NCBI RefSeq assembly: GCF_006516965.1
Contig: NZ_VHLH01000001.1
Span: forward strand, 186,001-250,000
Length of the DNA stretch: 64,000 nucleotides
Origin: Pararhizobium mangrovi
Lineage (GTDB): Bacteria > Pseudomonadota > Alphaproteobacteria > Rhizobiales > Rhizobiaceae
Reading direction: 5' to 3'
The notes under the pieces were generated by a model. It was not told where the DNA came from. It worked only from the letters and a program-made list of their open reading frames with translations, and ran no database searches. The position numbers were made by a program, and so were the translations under genes. This document shows positions 46,978 through 55,778 of the stretch, piece after piece (the stretch's first letter is position 1; every line of letters begins with the position of its first letter).

Positions 46978-48069
46978 TCAAAGTCGCTCTCCGCTCTTTG
47001 CGTCGAAGATCGAGGCGAAGCGCATGTCGAAGACGAAGGGAACCGTCTGTCCCGGCGGGTAGCGCGCATCGGCCGGGCATCGCGCTGCGAGCGTGCGCTC
47101 GCCGGTCCTGATCCAGACGAGCGTATCCGGGCCCATCGGCTCCTCGATGTCGATCGTCCCGCGCAGCGCGGCCTCGTCGCTGTTCGTACCCATCTCGCCG
47201 ATGCGGATATGTTCCGGCCGGACGCCGAGCGACACCGCGCGTCCGGGTTCGACCTTCGGCGCGAGGTCGCAGGGAAGGGGCACCTTCATGCCGTCCGCAT
47301 CGAAGACGCGACGGCCGTCCTTTTCGAGGATGCTGCCTTCGAAGAAGTTCATGGAGGGCGAGCCGATGAACTCGGCGACGAAGCGGTTCTTCGGGCGGTT
47401 GTAGATCGTCAGCGGATCGTCGAGCTGCTGGATGACGCCGCCTTTCATGACGGCGATGCGGTCGGCGAGCGTCAGCGCCTCGATCTGGTCGTGGGTGACG
47501 TAGATCATCGTGTTTTCGAGCCGCTGGTGCAGGCGCTTGATCTCGACGCGCAGATCGACGCGCAGCTTGGCGTCGAGGTTCGACAGCGGCTCGTCGAAGA
47601 GGAAGACGTCGACGTCGCGCACGAGCGCCCGGCCGATCGCGACGCGCTGGCGCTGGCCGCCGGAAAGATGCGCCGGCTTGCGCTTGAGCAGCGGCTCGAT
47701 CTGCAGGATTTCGGCGGCCCGCGCCACGCGCCGTTCGATGTCGGCCCTGTCGTGGCGCGCGACGCGCAGGCTGAAGCTCAGATTCTTCTCGACCGACATC
47801 TGCGGATAGAGCGCGTAGGACTGGAACACCATGCCGATGCCGCGATCCTTCGGCTCTTCCCAGGTGACGTTGCGCCCGGAGATCCAGACCTCGCCGTCGG
47901 CGACGTCGATGAGGCCGGCGATGGCGTTCAAAAGGGTGGACTTGCCGCAGCCGGACGGGCCGAGCAGGACGAGGAATTCGCCGCGCGCGATCTCCAGCTG
48001 GAGGTCCTTGATGACGTCGAGGGCGCCATAACTGATCTTGAGGTCGCGAACGGCAACGGAAGTGTCCAT
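46978..48069 (-). CDS. Sugar ABC transporter ATP-binding protein (UgpC/MsmK type)
   Basis: A 363-residue ATPase driving the mannoside importer. Walker A GPSGCGKSTLLNAI, Q-loop, signature LSGGQRQRVAIGRAL, Walker B VFLFDEPLSNLDAKLR, and switch His in YVTHDQIEAL are complete, followed by a C-terminal OB/TOBE domain (SLGVRPEHIRIGEM). The start ATG 48069 lies 4 bp after the upstream permease stop. This subfamily serves CUT1 importers for di- and oligosaccharides and glycerol-3-phosphate. Confidence 0.95.
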   Translation of the reverse strand: MDTSVAVRDLKISYGALDVIKDLQLEIARGEFLVLLGPSGCGKSTLLNAIAGLIDVADGEVWISGRNVTWEEPKDRGIGMVFQSYALYPQMSVEKNLSFSLRVARHDRADIERRVARAAEILQIEPLLKRKPAHLSGGQRQRVAIGRALVRDVDVFLFDEPLSNLDAKLRVDLRVEIKRLHQRLENTMIYVTHDQIEALTLADRIAVMKGGVIQQLDDPLTIYNRPKNRFVAEFIGSPSMNFFEGSILEKDGRRVFDADGMKVPLPCDLAPKVEPGRAVSLGVRPEHIRIGEMGTNSDEAALRGTIDIEEPMGPDTLVWIRTGERTLAARCPADARYPPGQTVPFVFDMRFASIFDAKSGERL

Positions 48070-48073
48070 CGGT

Positions 48074-48967
48074 CTACCCCTTGACGGCGCCGGCTGCGAT
48101 GCCGCGCACGAACCAGCGTCCGGAGACGAAGTAGACGACGAGCGGCACGAGAGCGGTGAGGATGGTGGCGGCCATGTTGACGTTGTAGGCCTTGGTTCCC
48201 ATCGTCGTGTTGACGACGTTGTTGAGCTGCACGGTCATCGGCAGGTGCTGGCGACCGGCGAAGATCAGCCCGAAGAGGAAGTCGTTCCAGATGCCCGTCA
48301 CCTGCAGGATCAGCGCGACGACGAGGATCGGCCCCGACATGGGCAGGATCAGCCGGAAGAAGATCGTCCAGAAGCCGCCGCCGTCGACCCGCCCGGCGCG
48401 GAAGAGGTCGGCCGGCATGGCCTCGTAGTAGTTGCGGAAGAGCAGCGTCATGATCGGCAGGCCGAAGATCGTGTGGACGATGACGATGCCGGGCAGGGTG
48501 TTGTAGAGCGAGACGAAGGAAAGCATCCGCACCAGCGGATAGATGAAGACCTGATAGGGGATGAAGGCGCCGAGAAGCAGCGTCGTCAGCACGATGTTGC
48601 CGGCCTTCGGCCGCCAGAAGGACAGCGCATAGCCGTTGATGGCGCCGAGCCCGATCGACAGGATGACGCTCGGCACGAGGATCTCGAAGGAATTGAGGAG
48701 GCCGACACGAATGCCGTCGCAATTGGCGCCGGTGCACGCCTTCGACCAGGCGACGATCCACGGCTCGATGGTCGCCTTCGAAGGCAGGGCGAAGATGCTG
48801 CCGTGCTGGATCTCCGGCATGGTCTTCAGTGAGGTGACGAGCATCACGTAGAAGGGCAGGAGGAAGAACACGGCCGAGACGAGCAGGAAGGCGTAGAGGC
48901 CGATCCGCCCGGCGGTCATGCGCTGCGGCTTCGGGCCGCGCGGGGTTTCGGCGGCGGTGTGCGTCAC
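48074..48967 (-). CDS. Sugar ABC transporter permease (MalG type)
   Basis: A 297-residue CUT1 inner-membrane permease with six helices; the EAA loop is AGRVDGGGFWTIFFRLILP (G-x9-LP). I take GTG 48967 as start because it overlaps the upstream permease's TGA in GTGA, which couples translation; ATG 48919 would give a shorter 281-residue form. It pairs with the MalF-type permease next door. Confidence 0.92.
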   Translation of the reverse strand: MTHTAAETPRGPKPQRMTAGRIGLYAFLLVSAVFFLLPFYVMLVTSLKTMPEIQHGSIFALPSKATIEPWIVAWSKACTGANCDGIRVGLLNSFEILVPSVILSIGLGAINGYALSFWRPKAGNIVLTTLLLGAFIPYQVFIYPLVRMLSFVSLYNTLPGIVIVHTIFGLPIMTLLFRNYYEAMPADLFRAGRVDGGGFWTIFFRLILPMSGPILVVALILQVTGIWNDFLFGLIFAGRQHLPMTVQLNNVVNTTMGTKAYNVNMAATILTALVPLVVYFVSGRWFVRGIAAGAVKG

Positions 48968-49851
48968 GAGGCTTCTCCCGGCCGGCGGCGCAGATACTGG
49001 CTGTAGAGCCACGGGCCGACGACGACGAAGACGGCGACGAACATGACGCTCGCCGCAGCGGTCGCGAGCGCCACGTTCTGGCGGTTGAAGAGGTAGTCGA
49101 TGACGAACTTCGCAGGCACTTCCGTCGAAATGCCCGGGCCGCCGCCGGTCATGGCGACGACGAGGTCGTAGACCTTGACGACGGCGATGCCGAGAAGGAC
49201 GAGCGCGGTGACGAACATGCCCGAAAGCATGGGGATCACGACGCTGAGATAGATGCGCCAGGCCGGTATGCCGTCGACGCGGGCGGCCTTCCACAGGTCC
49301 TCGTCGATGCCGCGAAGGCCGGCGAGCAGGATCGCCATGACGAGGCCCGCCGATTGCCATATGCCGGCGAAGGCGACGAGATAGATCGCCCGGTCGCCGC
49401 GGGCCAGCCAGTCGAAGGAAAAGCTCGACCATCCCCACGCATGCATCGCCTGCTCGATACCGAGCGTCGGGTTGAGGATCCACTGCCACACGAGGCCGGT
49501 GACGATGAACGACATGGCGTAGGGATAGAGGAAGAGGGTGCGCAGAATGCCTTCGCCGCGGATCTTCTGGTCCAGGAAGACGGCCAGCAGGAAGCCGAGC
49601 ACGAGGCATCCGACGATGAAGATCACGCCGAAGATCGCGAGGTTCTGTACGGAAACGACCCAGCGATGGCTGTCGAAGAGCCGGTCGTACTGCTTCAGGC
49701 CGACCCAGTCGTAATGCGGGAAGATGCCGGAACTCGTGAACGAGATGCGGATCGTCCACGCGATCGTGCCGATATAGGCGAAGATCACGATCAGCCAGGA
49801 CGGAATGAGCGCCGTCTGGGCGGCGACGTTGCGCAATCGACGCGGTTTCAC
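48964..49851 (-). CDS. Sugar ABC transporter permease (MalF type)
   Basis: A 295-residue CUT1 permease. Six hydrophobic helices are apparent (for example LIVIFAYIGTIAWTIRISF); the EAA loop is ARVDGIPAWRIYLSVVIP, and AMTGGGPGISTEV follows as usual. The GTG at 49851 is preferred: it lies 9 nt after a GAGGAGGT site. The longer open frame upstream (to ATG 49902) has no ribosome-binding site and adds an Arg-rich stretch. It sits 109 bp after the binding-protein gene. Confidence 0.92.
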   Translation of the reverse strand: MKPRRLRNVAAQTALIPSWLIVIFAYIGTIAWTIRISFTSSGIFPHYDWVGLKQYDRLFDSHRWVVSVQNLAIFGVIFIVGCLVLGFLLAVFLDQKIRGEGILRTLFLYPYAMSFIVTGLVWQWILNPTLGIEQAMHAWGWSSFSFDWLARGDRAIYLVAFAGIWQSAGLVMAILLAGLRGIDEDLWKAARVDGIPAWRIYLSVVIPMLSGMFVTALVLLGIAVVKVYDLVVAMTGGGPGISTEVPAKFVIDYLFNRQNVALATAAASVMFVAVFVVVGPWLYSQYLRRRPGEAS

Positions 49852-49960
49852 GGGGACCAGACCTCCTCGGGCGGGCGAACGGCGCGAACCGGAGCGAGCC
49901 AAAGACGTTTTTCGCGAGGCGGCGGACGCACCGTGGCGCCCGCCGCAAACCGTTGCCGGC

Positions 49961-51217
49961 CTATTTCGCCATGATGTCCGCGAAGTTGTCGACGAACGCC
50001 TGGGGCGTCATGCTCTTGTCGGTGAAGAAGGACGAGACGAGATCGGTCAGCGATCCGGTCAGGTCCGGAGAGATCAGGATGTCCGAACTCGGAACGTAGT
50101 CTTCCTTCTTCAGGAGGTTGACGCCCTTCGTCGCGCACGCGTCGAGATCGTCGGTCGAGATGTCGGTCAGGACCGGCACGGACCCCTTCTCCTTGTTGAA
50201 GGCGACCTGGACCTTCGGTTCGAGCATCACCTTGGCAAGCAGGTCCTGGCCCTTTTCGTCCTTGGCGTTCTTGGGGAAGACGAAGACGTCGCCGCCGATC
50301 CAGAAGGCGTTGTGGCCGAGGCCGGGAATGCAGCCGACGTCCTTGCCGGGCACCTTGCCGTCGTGGGTGATCTCGCCCTTTGCCCAGTCGCCCATGAAGT
50401 TGAACCCGGCCTTTCCGTCGATCACCAGCGCGATCGCCTGGTTCCACTGCCGGCCCTGCATGCCGTCGTCGACGTAGTTCCGAAGCTTTCCGAAGGTCTG
50501 GGCGACCTTCATGAAGGCGTCCGACTTGATCGCGTCCGCGCTGCGGTCCTTGACGACGTTCATGTAGAGGTCCTTGCCGCCTTCACCGATGAGCACGTTG
50601 AAGAAGGTGAGGACCTGCGTCCACGCGTCGCCTGCCTGCGCGAGCGGAATGATGCCGGCCTTCTTGAGCGCGTCGGCATCCTTGAAGAAGTCGTCCCAGC
50701 TCTGGGGCGGCTTCACGCCGGCCTTGTCGAGCGCTGAATTGGAGTACCACAGCCAGATGTTGGAGTGGATGTTGACCGGCACGGCATACATGTGACCGTC
50801 CTCGGTCACGGCGCTGAGGAGGACCGGGTTGATCTCCTTCTTCCAGCCGTACTTCTGCGCAAGCGGGTCGAGATTGCGCAGGAGGCCGTTCTGGACGAGC
50901 TCGTCGAACTGCTTGCCGGTGTTGAACTGCATGGCGTCGGGCGGGTTGCCGCCGACGATCCGGTTGATGCCGTTGGTGCGTGCCGCATCGCCGCCACCGC
51001 CGGCGACCGCGGCATCGACCCAGTTGCCGCCCTGTGCGTCGAACGCCTTCTCGAACTGTTCGACCGCCGCGTGCTCGCTGCCCGACGTCCACCAGTGGAT
51101 GACCTCGGCCTTGTCCTTGCCGCCGTCCGATCCGCTGCTCTGGGCGGCGGCCGGTACCGCCGCGAGCAGACCCATCGCGGTGCCGAGCAGGGCATACTTC
51201 GTCACTGAACGCATCAT
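49961..51217 (-). CDS. Sugar ABC transporter substrate-binding protein
   Basis: A 418-residue periplasmic CUT1 binding protein. A signal peptide (MMRSVTKYALLGTAMGLLAA to AVPAAAQ) is followed by VIHWWTSGSEHAAVEQFEKA, NPPDAMQFNTGKQFDELVQN, PVNIHSNIWLWYSNSALDKA and GEGGKDLY. Start at ATG 51217 has GGGAGGAG 5 bp upstream; ATG 51214 directly follows. It is the first gene of the mannoside operon. Ligand is inferred to be a beta-mannoside oligosaccharide from the downstream enzymes only. Confidence 0.93.
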   Translation of the reverse strand: MMRSVTKYALLGTAMGLLAAVPAAAQSSGSDGGKDKAEVIHWWTSGSEHAAVEQFEKAFDAQGGNWVDAAVAGGGGDAARTNGINRIVGGNPPDAMQFNTGKQFDELVQNGLLRNLDPLAQKYGWKKEINPVLLSAVTEDGHMYAVPVNIHSNIWLWYSNSALDKAGVKPPQSWDDFFKDADALKKAGIIPLAQAGDAWTQVLTFFNVLIGEGGKDLYMNVVKDRSADAIKSDAFMKVAQTFGKLRNYVDDGMQGRQWNQAIALVIDGKAGFNFMGDWAKGEITHDGKVPGKDVGCIPGLGHNAFWIGGDVFVFPKNAKDEKGQDLLAKVMLEPKVQVAFNKEKGSVPVLTDISTDDLDACATKGVNLLKKEDYVPSSDILISPDLTGSLTDLVSSFFTDKSMTPQAFVDNFADIMAK

Positions 51218-51238
51218 TGTCTCCTCCCATCTGAAACG

Positions 51239-51276
51239 TTGCCGTAAACGGTAAGAGAAACTGAAGCGCTTGGCAA
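51239..51276 (-). promoter_or_regulatory. Putative promoter and operators of the mannoside operon
   Basis: On the minus strand TTGCCA (51276-51271) and TACCGT (51253-51248) sit 17 bp apart, a plausible -35/-10. Within the spacer is the perfect palindrome AAGCGCTT (51264-51271), the core of many LacI-family operators. Overlapping the -10 is the near-palindrome TTGCCGTAAACGGTAA (51239-51254; TT.CCGT..ACGG.AA). A LacI-family gene is divergently transcribed from the same gap, so repression by its product is inferred. Confidence 0.45.
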
Positions 51277-51491
51277 TCGCCGGATCCCGAGTTTCCGTCG
51301 GACGACAGGATTTGCTGCAGTGCAGGGCGATAAAGTGGCAATTATTGCCGCGGTGCGGCACAGAAAACGCGCGGCTGACACGATCTATCTTCCGTGAACA
51401 AACCACTGTATCGTTGCAGCCAATGTCCCGCTGAAAGAAGAAAACGTGCCGCTCGCCTAGCCCGGGTCGCCGTCGGCGGATAGGAGGCGTC

Positions 51492-52547
51492 ATGGTACGA
51501 TCTCACGGCACGTCGGGAAAACCCCCCGGTCAGCAATCCCGGCCGACCCTCAAGACCATCGCCTACATGACTGGCCTCGGCGTGACGACGGTTTCGCGCG
51601 CGCTCAAGGATGCGCCGGACATCGGCGCGGCGACGAAGGAGCGGGTTCGCCTCGTCGCGCGCCAGGTCGGATACACGCCGAACCGGGCAGGCGTGCGCCT
51701 TCGCACCGGGCGCACCTACGTCATCAGCCTCATCCTGCCGACGGAGGAGGAGGTGATGGGCCTGACGAGCGAGATGATCTGCGGCATCTCCGAGGCGCTC
51801 GCCGAAACGCCGTACCACCTGATCGTCACGCCCTACCGGCATGGCCAGGACCCGATGGAACCGGTACGCTACGTGCTGGACACGGGCTCCGCCGACGGGG
51901 TCATCATCTCGCGCACCGAGCCGGACGATCCGCGCGTGCGATACATGATGGAGCGCGACTTTCCCTTCGCCACGCACGGGCGCACGGAGCGAAACGGCAT
52001 CCATGCCTACCACGACTTCGACAACTACGTCTTTGCCGTGGACGCGGTGAAGCGCCTCGTCGCGCGCGGCCGGCGGCGGCTGGCGCTGCTCGCGCCGCCG
52101 AAGCACCTGACCTACTACACCCACACCCAGCGCGGGTTTTCCGATGCCGTCGCAGCGGTCGATGCGGAGGAAATCGTGCTTTCCGGCGTTTCGATCGACG
52201 ACACGATCCCCGACGTCAAGGATTACATCCAGTCGGTGATGGCGCGCGGCCACCGCCCGGACGGGATCGTGAGTTGCGCGGGCGGCGCGACGATCGGCGC
52301 GGTTCCGGGGATCGAGGCGGCCGGACTGAAGCTCGGTCGCGACGTCGACATGGTCTCCAAGCAGTCCGCCGACGTCCTGGAATGGTTCCGCCCGGAGATG
52401 ATGGTGACCTTCGAGAACATCCGCGAGGCGGGAAAGACGCTCGCCCATGCCCTCATCGAGCGCATCGACGGCCGGCCGGCCGCAGAGCTGCAGTCGCTCG
52501 ACGCACCCGTCGCGGAAGATCCGCCCCGGGTCGGCGCGGACGTCTGA
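51492..52547 (+). CDS. LacI-family transcriptional regulator
   Basis: A 351-residue repressor. The N-terminal HTH is TLKTIAYMTGLGVTTVSRAL with hinge RVRLVARQVGYTPNRAGVRL, followed by a periplasmic-binding-like ligand domain (GRTYVISLILPTEEE, DGVIISRTEPDDPRVRYMME, DGIVSCAGGATIGAVPG). Divergent from the sugar operon across 274 bp containing palindromic operator candidates, so it most likely controls uptake and breakdown of mannosides. It starts at ATG 51492 after TAGGAGGCGTC. Confidence 0.92.
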   Translation: MVRSHGTSGKPPGQQSRPTLKTIAYMTGLGVTTVSRALKDAPDIGAATKERVRLVARQVGYTPNRAGVRLRTGRTYVISLILPTEEEVMGLTSEMICGISEALAETPYHLIVTPYRHGQDPMEPVRYVLDTGSADGVIISRTEPDDPRVRYMMERDFPFATHGRTERNGIHAYHDFDNYVFAVDAVKRLVARGRRRLALLAPPKHLTYYTHTQRGFSDAVAAVDAEEIVLSGVSIDDTIPDVKDYIQSVMARGHRPDGIVSCAGGATIGAVPGIEAAGLKLGRDVDMVSKQSADVLEWFRPEMMVTFENIREAGKTLAHALIERIDGRPAAELQSLDAPVAEDPPRVGADV

Positions 52548-52587
52548 TCGCCGAACCCGCTTCGTCGCCCGTGCTTTGGGCCGAGAG

Positions 52588-52845
52588 CCTTTCAGGTTTA
52601 TACGGAAGCGCTCTGTTCGATCGTGCCGGTTTCCCACGCGAAGGCGATCGCAGCGCGATGTGGTTCATCGGGCAAGATCGCCGAACAAAGTGGGAGGGCG
52701 GCACGGTCGAACCCTTCGGGCCGACCCTGTTTGCACCATGACGCTTCGACGAAGGCTCGACCGTACCACCAGTACGCTCGTCGCCATCCGTCTCGGTCCT
52801 GACGCAAACAGGGTCGGCAGAGCGTTTCCGTATGAACCTGAAAGG
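52588..52845. repeat. Nested inverted-repeat element
   Basis: A ~258-bp element whose outer 27-bp ends (52588-52614 and 52819-52845; CCTTTCAGGTTTATACGGAA start) are reverse complements with 2 mismatches. A second, inner perfect 14-bp pair CCGACCCTGTTTGC (52721-52734) and its complement (52804-52817) lies inside. There is no credible open reading frame. It fills the gap between the LacI and PAP2 genes; its last bases abut the PAP2 stop. The ends contain the GGAAGCGCTC core seen near 61.9 kb. Confidence 0.75.
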
Positions 52846-52847
52846 AT

Positions 52848-53546
52848 CTAGCGCGTGTAGCGCCGTGCGATCAGCCAGAACAGGCAGACCCAGAGCGAAC
52901 CGAAACACCAGCCGGCCAGCACGTCCGTCGGGTAGTGCACGCCGAGATAGACGCGGCTGGAGCCGACGAGCACGGTCATGAAGAGACCGCAGCCGAAGAC
53001 GAAGGAACGCAGCCGCCAGTTGACCTGCGCACGGGCGAGCAGCGCGCCGAGGGTGAGGTAGGTGACGGCGGAAAGCGTGGCGTGGCCGCTCGGAAAGCTG
53101 TGCGTCGTCACGTCGACGAGGTGCGGAACGATGTCGGGACGCGCCCGCGAAAAGCCGAGCTTCAGCAGCTTCTCGAGGATGGCGCCGCCGCCGACGGAAA
53201 GGCCGACGAGAAGCCCGAGCCGAACGCGCCCTGCGACCAGCAGATAGGCAACGGCGATCGCGGTGACGATGGTGAGGATCGTCGGGCTGCCGAGCGCGGT
53301 GATGTCAGTCACGGCCCCCTTCAGCCAGGCCGGGCCGATGGGCGTGCCGAGTTTGCCGGGAACCCGCAGCGCGAGCAGGACGGTGCGGTCGAAGGCGCCG
53401 CTTTCGTTTTCGACGACATCCTCGATGATCTTGCCGAGCGCCAGGATCAGGCCGGCGACGATGCCGACGCCGGCGAGGACGCGCGGCTCCAGCGGCAGGT
53501 AGGTGAGCCAGCGTTTGGCGGCCGATCTGATTTCCGCGTAGGTCAT
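52848..53546 (-). CDS. PAP2-family membrane phosphatase
   Basis: A 232-residue six-helix phosphatase. The three catalytic motifs are present: KLGFSRARPD (K-x6-RP), FPSGHATLSAVTY (PSGH) and SRVYLGVHYPTDVLAGW (SR-x5-H-x3-D). The family removes phosphate from lipid phosphates such as undecaprenyl pyrophosphate or phosphatidate. I start at ATG 53546 (MTYAEIRSAAKRW). It lies 29 bp behind the ATP-grasp-like gene and may be co-transcribed. Confidence 0.9.
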   Translation of the reverse strand: MTYAEIRSAAKRWLTYLPLEPRVLAGVGIVAGLILALGKIIEDVVENESGAFDRTVLLALRVPGKLGTPIGPAWLKGAVTDITALGSPTILTIVTAIAVAYLLVAGRVRLGLLVGLSVGGGAILEKLLKLGFSRARPDIVPHLVDVTTHSFPSGHATLSAVTYLTLGALLARAQVNWRLRSFVFGCGLFMTVLVGSSRVYLGVHYPTDVLAGWCFGSLWVCLFWLIARRYTR

Positions 53547-53575
53547 GCCGCCTTTCGCACCCTTCCGGGCATCTT

Positions 53576-54775
53576 CTAAACCGCGCCGATCGCGGCCTGG
53601 AACGCACCGAACAGGCGGTGCATCGCCGCACGCTTGTAGGGGAAAACGGACGGCGAATCCAAGTCGTGAACGATCATCGCGGTATCGGCCTCGAACAGGA
53701 GAAGCCGGCCGTCCGGCATCTCGGCGCAGTCGATGCCGAAATAGTCGAGACCGATCGCCGCCGAAAGGGCCGCGAAGGCGCGCGCGTGTCGCCCGGCGAA
53801 ATCGGTGTCGAACGCTTCCATCCAGCGTGCCTCCTCGAGGCGTCGCTCGTCGCGTTCTTCCATCCGCGCGCTCAGGTAATGGACCATCCAGTGGTCGGAT
53901 ACGGCGAGATGCACGGGGAAGGGGCGACCGCGGATGAAGACGATGCGCTGCTTGCGGTAGAGCCCGTCGGCGTTCGAATAGTCGACGAAGGGGGAAACGG
54001 AAAAGGCGTCTTCGGCCTGTGTGGAAAGGTAGCGGGAAAGGCCGGCGCGGTCCTCGATCCGGGCGGTACCCTGGCCGCCATGCGCATCCCGCGGACGCAC
54101 GACGATGGGATAGGCGATGCCGGCGCCGAGATCGGCGAGGGTGCCCGAACCTTCGGCGATCGCCGCGAGCATGGGTTGCCCGGCGTCCACGGCGACCGGC
54201 GCATGGATGCCCGGGCTTCCTTGCAACAGGGCCGGGACGTCCTGTCGGGTGAGCGCGGCGATCCGGTCCGGCGAACCGTTGAGGAGCGGGACATGCTTCC
54301 AGCCCTCGACGAGATTCGCGCACCGAGCGAGGATCCCGGCATTGGCGTCGCTCGGGCCGATCGCGAGGATGGCGCCGGCGAGATCGGGGATCTGCGGCGG
54401 GGCCTCGGTGTTCGCATCGACATAGCAATGGAAGGCGACGGCGTCGGATCCTTCGAGAAGGAAGTCGACCGGGGTGTTGGCCATCATGTCGCCGCAGGCG
54501 ACGAGGATTGCGACGCGCGGTCCTTTCCCGGTGCCGTGGACGCGACGATAGACCGGCTGGACGGTCGTCGCCGCGCGCTCGATCTCGAGCGCCGTCGCGC
54601 GCTCCCCGGTGGCCTGCAGGAGGACCGAAAGATCGATCCATGCGCCGACATCGGCCGGGTCTGCTTTCGTGCGTTCGATGCGCTCGGCGCGCAGGGGATC
54701 GACGTTGCGGCCTTCGTAGATCGGCCGCAGCAGCGTCGCGAGGCCACTGATCGCCGGGACGTCGTCCATCGTCAC
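53576..54775 (-). CDS. ATP-grasp-like protein, unknown function
   Basis: A 399-residue protein I cannot name. Residues ~45-70 look like one TPR unit (DVGAWIDLSVLLQATGERAT). The C-terminal half has ATP-grasp features: PIVVRPRDAHGGQGTARIED (glycine loop with R instead of K), VSPFVDYSNADGLYRKQRIV, IGLDYFGIDCAEMPDGRLLL and FEADTAMIVHDLD (metal-binding acidic positions). The start GTG 54775 overlaps the AllE-like stop codon in GTGA; ATG 54769 is the alternative. Tight coupling to the bicupin gene suggests a linked function in amide/ureide metabolism, but this is inference. Confidence 0.65.
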   Translation of the reverse strand: MTMDDVPAISGLATLLRPIYEGRNVDPLRAERIERTKADPADVGAWIDLSVLLQATGERATALEIERAATTVQPVYRRVHGTGKGPRVAILVACGDMMANTPVDFLLEGSDAVAFHCYVDANTEAPPQIPDLAGAILAIGPSDANAGILARCANLVEGWKHVPLLNGSPDRIAALTRQDVPALLQGSPGIHAPVAVDAGQPMLAAIAEGSGTLADLGAGIAYPIVVRPRDAHGGQGTARIEDRAGLSRYLSTQAEDAFSVSPFVDYSNADGLYRKQRIVFIRGRPFPVHLAVSDHWMVHYLSARMEERDERRLEEARWMEAFDTDFAGRHARAFAALSAAIGLDYFGIDCAEMPDGRLLLFEADTAMIVHDLDSPSVFPYKRAAMHRLFGAFQAAIGAV

Positions 54776-55602
54776 GGTGCCCGGCGGAGCGGCATATGGC
54801 GGTTGACGTCCTTGTAGAGCAGGTAGCGGAAGCGGCCCGGCCCGCCGGCGTAGCAGGCCTGCGGGCAGAAGGCGCGCAGCCACATGAAGTCGCCGGCCTC
54901 GACCTCCACCCAGTCGGCGTTGAGGCGGTAGACGGCCTTGCCCTCGAGCACGTAGAGGCCGTGTTCCATCACGTGCGTCTCGGCGAAGGGAATGCTGGCG
55001 CCCGGCTCGAAGGTGACGATCGTCACATGCATGTCGTGGCGCATGTCGGTCGGATCGACGAAGCGCGTGGTCGCCCAGCGACCCTCGGTTCCGGGCATCG
55101 GGGTCGGCGCGATATCGGCCTCGTCGACGACGAACGCCTCCGGTGCGTCGATCCCCTCGACCGGTTCGTAGGCCTTGCGGATCCAGTGGAAACGCACAGG
55201 CTCTTCGGTGTCGTTCTTCACCTGCCAGTCGGTTGCCGGAGGAAGGAATGCGTAGCCGCCCGGCGCAAGGCGATGGGTCGTTCCTTCGAGCCCCAGGGTG
55301 AGCTCGCCGCCGACCACGAACAGCACGCCTTCCGCTTGCGGGTCGGGCTCGGGCCGGTCGCTGCCGCCACCGGGGGCGACTTCGACGATCATCTGCGCGA
55401 AGGTTTCCGCGAAGCCCGAGAGCGGGCGGGCGAGCACCCAGGCCCGCGTGCGCTCCCATGCGGGAAGGGCGCTGGTGACGATGTCGCGCATCACGCCCTT
55501 CGGGATGACGGCATAAGCCTCGGTGAAGACGGCGCGGTCGGTCATCAGGTCGGTCTGCGGCGGATGGCCGCCGGTCGGGGCGTAGTAGTTCGGCATTGCC
55601 AT
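54772..55602 (-). CDS. allE: (S)-ureidoglycine aminohydrolase-like bicupin
   Basis: A 276-residue bicupin resembling AllE, which hydrolyses (S)-ureidoglycine to ureidoglycolate and ammonia in purine breakdown. MAMPNYYAPTGGHPPQTDLM, RAVFTEAYAVIPKGVMRDIV, and the second cupin with EPGASIPFAETHVMEHGLYV (His, Glu, His metal ligands) and DFMWLRAFCPQACYAGGPG are the family pattern. Start ATG 55602 agrees with the family; GGAGGATC lies upstream at a longer spacing. Other allantoin genes are not visible nearby, so the substrate is not proven. Confidence 0.87.
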   Translation of the reverse strand: MAMPNYYAPTGGHPPQTDLMTDRAVFTEAYAVIPKGVMRDIVTSALPAWERTRAWVLARPLSGFAETFAQMIVEVAPGGGSDRPEPDPQAEGVLFVVGGELTLGLEGTTHRLAPGGYAFLPPATDWQVKNDTEEPVRFHWIRKAYEPVEGIDAPEAFVVDEADIAPTPMPGTEGRWATTRFVDPTDMRHDMHVTIVTFEPGASIPFAETHVMEHGLYVLEGKAVYRLNADWVEVEAGDFMWLRAFCPQACYAGGPGRFRYLLYKDVNRHMPLRRAP

Positions 55603-55778
55603 GGCGGCGCATGATCCTCCGCGCGATTCGACGGTCGCGCGAAGGGTGCGACGCCGAGGCCACGGGCGCAAGCAGGGCAAGGCTCGCCGGGATCTCACCC
55701 GCGAAACATATGGTCGCAGTGGCCGCGTGCGAAGCAGGAAGGTTGCGTCGTTTGCCGGTCTTGGCTATATCGCTACCC
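55603..55778. other. Gap between allE and the leu leader
   Basis: About 175 bp expected to hold the divergent promoters of the allE operon and of the leu leader transcript. No clear operator is seen. Confidence 0.35.

Noticed and set aside
52453-52908. 151-codon minus-strand frame across the LacI end and the nested repeat
   Set aside because: Its apparent sequence repeats come from the inverted-repeat DNA; no protein resemblance.
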